IMG/VR virus record: IMGVR_UViG_3300008262_000063
Coordinates: 1 to 60,342 of that record
Reading direction: 5' to 3' (one strand)
Length of the DNA stretch: 60,342 nucleotides
Source of the DNA: a virus
The translations under genes were made by a program, and so were the position numbers. Position 1 is the first letter of the stretch, and each line of letters begins with the position of its first letter. A model generated the notes under the pieces. That model searched no databases and was not told where the DNA came from. It saw only the letters and a program-made list of their open reading frames with translations. Below are positions 56,797 to 60,342 of the stretch, in pieces.

Positions 56797-57096
56797 TTAG
56801 GACATAAAGAAATAACCAACACCATCCATAAAATAAAAATCTTCCAGATTCATAAACTCTTTGATGTCTGCGCTACAATATAATACTTTGAATCTTTCAC
56901 AACCATCACTTGTAATTACTTTAACCCCAATAGCTGGTGCGGAATTGAATTGTGGTGGAAGAATAATTGTATTTATTGCTGGCACTGTGGTGGAAATGTA
57001 TGCTAATAAAATACATTGATTACCAAATACATCACAAACGTAAACGGTATATGGTTGATTTAAACCGATGATGTTATTGAATACTAATGCTGTCAT
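56797..57096 (-). CDS. Small fibre-cluster protein, paralogue of the 71-residue protein
   Basis: 99 residues. The first half, IIGLNQPYTVYVCDVFGNQC with a following hydrophobic strand, aligns by eye with GVSGATPFDIYLCDDPLTTC of the 71-residue protein at 59170-59385: same spacing of a Pro-aromatic strand, Cys-Asp and second Cys. The last 25 residues (FMNLEDFYFMDGVGYFFMS) are aromatic-rich and unique. It is probably a small capping or bridging beta domain of the fibre complex. It directly precedes the YadA-like gene and follows the Thr-Pro-rich gene without a gap. Confidence 0.55.
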   Translation of the reverse strand: MTALVFNNIIGLNQPYTVYVCDVFGNQCILLAYISTTVPAINTIILPPQFNSAPAIGVKVITSDGCERFKVLYCSADIKEFMNLEDFYFMDGVGYFFMS

Positions 57097-59166
57097 TTAT
57101 AATGGATTACAACACATAAATATTACGTAGTTGCGGAACCCCCAATAATTGAGATACATTCCCAAACTTTGGAACGAATTCCCCGCCAAGAACGATGAAG
57201 AAGAACCCAAAGGTAATGAAGGATAACTTGCAGAATATGAAATATATCGCCAACATTCATTTTCATAAGGGAAATCAGTTAAACTGAACACTTGATTAGG
57301 TATTGATGTCGGACCTAACAATGTTTGAATAACATATTCATTTGTTCCACATCTTTGGAATAAATAATACCCGACAGGAGCTGATGACGTTGGTGTAGGT
57401 GTTAATGTTGGAGTAACCGAAGGTGTTGGTGTCGGAGTTGGTGTTAAAGTAACACTTGGAACACAAACTGAACAATCGGCATCCAAATCTAACGGACCGT
57501 CAACCAAATCAATGTAATTCATTCCATTAATTATTAAATCAATACCAACATATGTAATACATCTTGAAATACCATCAACATTCGCTTTGAATACTGATAA
57601 CTGAGATAATGTCCCACCTGATGGTAAAGGTAATGGATTTGAAGCATAATACAAATTACCATTTTCACAATCAATAAATTTCTTACTACTTGGACAATCA
57701 ATTAAACCAAGAACCGTATTGAATGTTACATTACCTGAAACACTACAAGGTCTTGTAACTTCGGGTGAATTGGATGGTGTAATTGTCGGAGTTGGGGTTG
57801 GAGTTGGGGTATAACCACTTATAGTTACATCAATTGCTCTACCGCCACAAGGATCACTTGGTGATGGTGTTGGTGTCATTGTTGGAGTTGTGGAGATTGT
57901 TGGGGTGATACTTGGTGTGGGTGTAACCTCACAATCAAATATTGCATTAAAATCTAACACAGAACAATTAACAGTTGGGGTTGGAGTAGGAGTGGGACAA
58001 GCACCACTGAATACATAAGTGTCACATAAATCAGGACACAATGAACTACAAGGATATTGTCCTTCCAATAAACAAGTTCCATCTAATATTGTTGATAAAC
58101 ACCAAGTTCCACCAGTTGTATAATAGATAACATAACCATTTGTTTCACCACTCCAATAAGGCTCAGAGTTATGAATTCCACCATATTTGAAATAATCATC
58201 ATAACCCAAACCAGTGTCATTAACGCAATAATTAACAATGGGTTGCCTATCAATTAGAATACAATATGGAGTTCCACTACAAGTGTATAAACTATAACCA
58301 CTTGGACAAGTATAACCTGTATTGGTTGTATCACCACTAGATGATAAAGGTATTTCTTGACCAATAAAATCTAAAGTACTGAATAAAGTATTACCACTTA
58401 ATTGAGAATAACTAGTGTACCCACTTAGGGTTGAAACATCTCCACTATAAATCTCGGCACAAAAAGCTGCAAAATCCCCAGTATTTAAACCTTCTAGTTC
58501 AATAATATTTAACCCTGAGTTTAGTGTTATTGGGAATACGTGGTGATTAATGAAAATAAAACTATAACCTGTCATTGATTGTGTTACAGTAGTAAAATTA
58601 CTACTTCTACAATCTACAAGTGTTTGATTATTAACTTTTAATCTAATGTCATTATCAGCAGATAAACCAAAATAATAAGTTCCACCACTAGCAATATCCA
58701 AACAATATGAAAATCCTATCCATTCATTTAGTGGTGGTGCTGGAGTACCTGTTGACGGCCAAATACCCGCATCATTTAGTCTTCCTGTTATTGTTGAACC
58801 TAAACCCCATAAAGAGTTTTGGATTGAAGTTGGTCCATAAGTTCCATCATTATTAACTCCACTACCGACTCCACCAGCTTGCATGTTTAGGATTCTACCA
58901 CTATTATCTAATAAGAATTCTGTACTAAATAAAGGTGTTCCATTTTCAGTTGTTGTACTTCCTGTTGTTCCTGAGTTTGAAATAGGAAATGATAAATTAG
59001 TAATATCTTCGTAAAAGATTACACCTAATTTATTATAAACGGAAACATTACTTGATGCGAAACCAGTGTAGAAATAAGTTCCACCACTTGTTGCTGCGGT
59101 TGTGGTAAATATACAATCATCTGAATCTATGGTTGGGGTATAACCCGATGGACAAGGACAACTCAT
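57097..59166 (-). CDS. Fibre-like protein with PA14-like domain and Thr-Pro linkers
   Basis: 689 residues. Residues about 25-250 resemble a PA14-like sugar-binding sandwich (GTYYFGLSADNDIRLKVNNQ, NEWIGFSYCLDIASG). Cys-rich beta blocks follow, separated by Thr-Pro repeats: CPTPTPTPTVNC, then TPTPSITPTISTTPTMTPTP with SPSDPC, then TPTPTPTITPSNSP, and near residue 585 VTLTPTPTPTPSVTPTLTPT. These extended linkers are like mucin or plant hydroxyproline-rich glycoprotein segments and are candidate acceptors for the nearby glycosyltransferase. It is probably a receptor-binding or decoration fibre. No enzymatic motif is seen. Confidence 0.6.
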   Translation of the reverse strand: MSCPCPSGYTPTIDSDDCIFTTTAATSGGTYFYTGFASSNVSVYNKLGVIFYEDITNLSFPISNSGTTGSTTTENGTPLFSTEFLLDNSGRILNMQAGGVGSGVNNDGTYGPTSIQNSLWGLGSTITGRLNDAGIWPSTGTPAPPLNEWIGFSYCLDIASGGTYYFGLSADNDIRLKVNNQTLVDCRSSNFTTVTQSMTGYSFIFINHHVFPITLNSGLNIIELEGLNTGDFAAFCAEIYSGDVSTLSGYTSYSQLSGNTLFSTLDFIGQEIPLSSSGDTTNTGYTCPSGYSLYTCSGTPYCILIDRQPIVNYCVNDTGLGYDDYFKYGGIHNSEPYWSGETNGYVIYYTTGGTWCLSTILDGTCLLEGQYPCSSLCPDLCDTYVFSGACPTPTPTPTVNCSVLDFNAIFDCEVTPTPSITPTISTTPTMTPTPSPSDPCGGRAIDVTISGYTPTPTPTPTITPSNSPEVTRPCSVSGNVTFNTVLGLIDCPSSKKFIDCENGNLYYASNPLPLPSGGTLSQLSVFKANVDGISRCITYVGIDLIINGMNYIDLVDGPLDLDADCSVCVPSVTLTPTPTPTPSVTPTLTPTPTSSAPVGYYLFQRCGTNEYVIQTLLGPTSIPNQVFSLTDFPYENECWRYISYSASYPSLPLGSSSSFLAGNSFQSLGMYLNYWGFRNYVIFMCCNPL

Positions 59167-59169
59167 TTG

Positions 59170-59385
59170 TTAAACTACTAAATTTGAGATTATTTCACAA
59201 TTATTATCATCAACAACTTTAATATTATATGATAATTGACCATCCATAATTAATGGTACATCAAATGAGTACGTTCCACCACTATAGGTATCAACATAAA
59301 CACAAGTAGTAAGAGGATCATCACAAAGATAAATGTCAAAAGGTGTTGCACCTGAAACTCCATTTATTGTTATTGTTGTTGGCAT
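59170..59385 (-). CDS. Small fibre-cluster protein, first gene of minus-strand island
   Basis: 71 residues: ITINGVSGATPFDIYLCDDP, LTTCVYVDTYSGGTYSFDVP, ending CEIISNLVV. It has three cysteines and a single predicted beta domain with a SprB-like LxGxYxFxV turn. It is similar to the 99-residue protein two genes downstream. A TATTTATT box lies 17 bases before its ATG and four bases separate it from the next gene, so it starts the island transcript. Confidence 0.55.
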   Translation of the reverse strand: MPTTITINGVSGATPFDIYLCDDPLTTCVYVDTYSGGTYSFDVPLIMDGQLSYNIKVVDDNNCEIISNLVV

Positions 59386-59402
59386 TTGACAAAATTGTTT
59401 TT

Positions 59403-59410
59403 AATAAATA
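59403..59410 (-). promoter_or_regulatory. TATTTATT box upstream of minus-strand island
   Basis: On the minus strand TATTTATT lies 17 bases before the ATG at 59385, in the 44-base divergent spacer shared with the plus-strand primase gene. No clear box for the primase is visible in this spacer. Confidence 0.4.
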
Positions 59411-59429
59411 TATTAGGTAGTAAAACTTT

Positions 59430-60338
59430 GTGAATAATATGTTAGATGATAATGAAATAATAGTGGATTTACTCCGAGACATCTTTGGTAAAGAAAAACA
59501 ACATTATGAATCAAAATGTCAAATTTCACATAATTGTCCTCAGTGTGATGAAGGTAGAAATAAGGGTAATATGGAAATTAACTATTTTAAACATGTGTAT
59601 AAATGTTGGAGTTGTGGTGATACTAATGATATGCACGGATCTTTGGGCAAACTCATAAAGAAATATGGTAAGAAGTCCCACTATAAAACATATTCTTTAT
59701 TAGCACCAGAGGAAATAAAACCAATAAATAAAAAAATACCCAAATTAAAACTACCTGAGAATTTCAAAAAGTTTAATGAAGTTTCAAGTATCTACCCAGT
59801 AAGAAGACAAGCATATAATTATTTAACAAATAGGGGGATAACCGATGAAATGATTGAAAGATATGGAATTGGTTTTTGTGATAATGGAAGTCATGCTGGA
59901 CGAATAATAATCCCCTCCTATGATAAAAAGGATGAATTAAATTATTATATCGCTAGAAGTTGGGATTTACATAGTAGAGCCAAATACAAGAACCCTGAAG
60001 CCGAAAAAGATAAAATCATCTTCTTTGAAAGTTTGATAGATTGGGAAAAAGATATAACTTTGGTTGAAGGAGCGTTTGATTCAATATTCATTCCCAATAG
60101 TATCCCAATGTTAGGAAAACATATGAGTTCATTATTATTTGATACCTTATATGAGAAAGCAAAAGGGGAAATAACGATTGCGTTGGATGGTGATGCTTAT
60201 GAAAATGCGATAAAATTATACCACGAATTAAATGGTGGGAACTTATATGGAAGAATAAGGGTTGTTAAATTACCCCTTGATAAAGATATTGCCGATTTGA
60301 GGGGAAACATTAATGAATATTATATAACAATACGATGA
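59430..60338 (+). CDS. DNA primase, T4 gp61-like
   Basis: 302 residues from GTG at 59430; an in-frame ATG at 59439 (MLDDNEIIVD) is an equally good start. The N-terminal zinc finger has CPQC (C36/C39) and CWSC (C59/C62). The Toprim region shows ITLVEGAFDSIFIPN (metal Glu) and ITIALDGDAYENAIKLY (DGD), then LPLDKDIADL. GRIIIPSYDKKDELNYYIAR is the catalytic core strand. It makes RNA primers with the helicase and SSB in the replication block, although it lies 35 kb away, beyond the fibre island. It is shorter than T4 gp61 (342 residues). The gene ends four bases before the window edge. Confidence 0.88.
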   Translation: MNNMLDDNEIIVDLLRDIFGKEKQHYESKCQISHNCPQCDEGRNKGNMEINYFKHVYKCWSCGDTNDMHGSLGKLIKKYGKKSHYKTYSLLAPEEIKPINKKIPKLKLPENFKKFNEVSSIYPVRRQAYNYLTNRGITDEMIERYGIGFCDNGSHAGRIIIPSYDKKDELNYYIARSWDLHSRAKYKNPEAEKDKIIFFESLIDWEKDITLVEGAFDSIFIPNSIPMLGKHMSSLLFDTLYEKAKGEITIALDGDAYENAIKLYHELNGGNLYGRIRVVKLPLDKDIADLRGNINEYYITIR

Positions 60339-60342
60339 CAGA

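Noticed and set aside
44155-59385. Diversity-generating retroelement acting on the fibre genes
   Set aside because: No reverse transcriptase and no template/variable repeat pair with A-specific differences is visible in the window.
1-60342. tRNA genes or integration functions
   Set aside because: No cloverleaf-sized spacer or CCA-ended structure was seen in the short intergenic regions, and no integrase or repressor-like gene is present.

Overview
The window is a contiguous piece of a large, strictly lytic-looking, T4-like contractile-tailed phage (myovirus) that very probably infects a member of the Bacteroidota. The T4-like assignment rests on a tail tube, a gp26/gp51-type assembly pair, a tape measure, baseplate gp53, gp25 and gp6 homologues, UvsX, a gp32-type single-strand binding protein, a gp41-type helicase, a gp61-type primase, an RNase H of the T4 type and NrdA/NrdB. 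The Bacteroidota host is inferred from SprB-type adhesin repeats, strong AT-richness, a near absence of Shine-Dalgarno sequences, and promoter-like boxes resembling the Bacteroidota TTTG / TAnnTTTG pattern. TAA, TAG and TGA all act as stops, so no code reassignment is needed. No tRNA, integrase or CRISPR is visible, and there is no gene-free stretch longer than about 200 bases.

Layout: (1) 1-17.2 kb, plus strand: tail tube end, an inserted homing endonuclease gene, the gp26/gp51-like pair (apparently overlapping in different frames), tape measure, a 1706-residue tail/baseplate protein carrying an OmpA-like peptidoglycan-binding domain, gp53, and a 2328-residue giant hub-like protein. (2) 17.3-28.1 kb, plus: two small proteins, then replication, recombination and nucleotide metabolism (SSB, a family 2 glycosyltransferase, UvsX, adenine methylase, RNase H/flap nuclease, a conserved unknown, helicase, NrdB, NrdA), closed by a strong terminator. 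(3) 28.1-44.2 kb, plus: baseplate wedge module (gp25, gp6, then large structural proteins). (4) 44.2-47.9 kb, plus: an adhesin of seven SprB-like repeats followed by twelve DUF285 repeats. (5) 47.9-59.4 kb, minus: a convergent island with a RuvC-like nuclease and a series of tail-fibre-like proteins rich in Thr6-8 and Thr-Pro linkers, with a second glycosyltransferase in the middle. (6) 59.4-60.3 kb, plus: primase.

How the parts fit: modules 1 and 3 build tube, baseplate and hub. Modules 4 and 5 supply receptor-binding and decoration proteins. Module 2 with the primase makes and recombines DNA, and the RuvC-like enzyme probably resolves branched DNA before packaging. The most interesting signals are: the eukaryote-like (hydroxyproline/serine O-glycosyltransferase-like) enzyme inside an operon of mucin-like Thr/Pro-rich fibre proteins, suggesting a virion O-glycosylation system; a recurring TATTTAT(A/T/C) box in front of gene blocks on both strands, distinct from the host-like boxes in front of some replication genes; and a possible +1 frameshift joining the gp26- and gp51-like frames.
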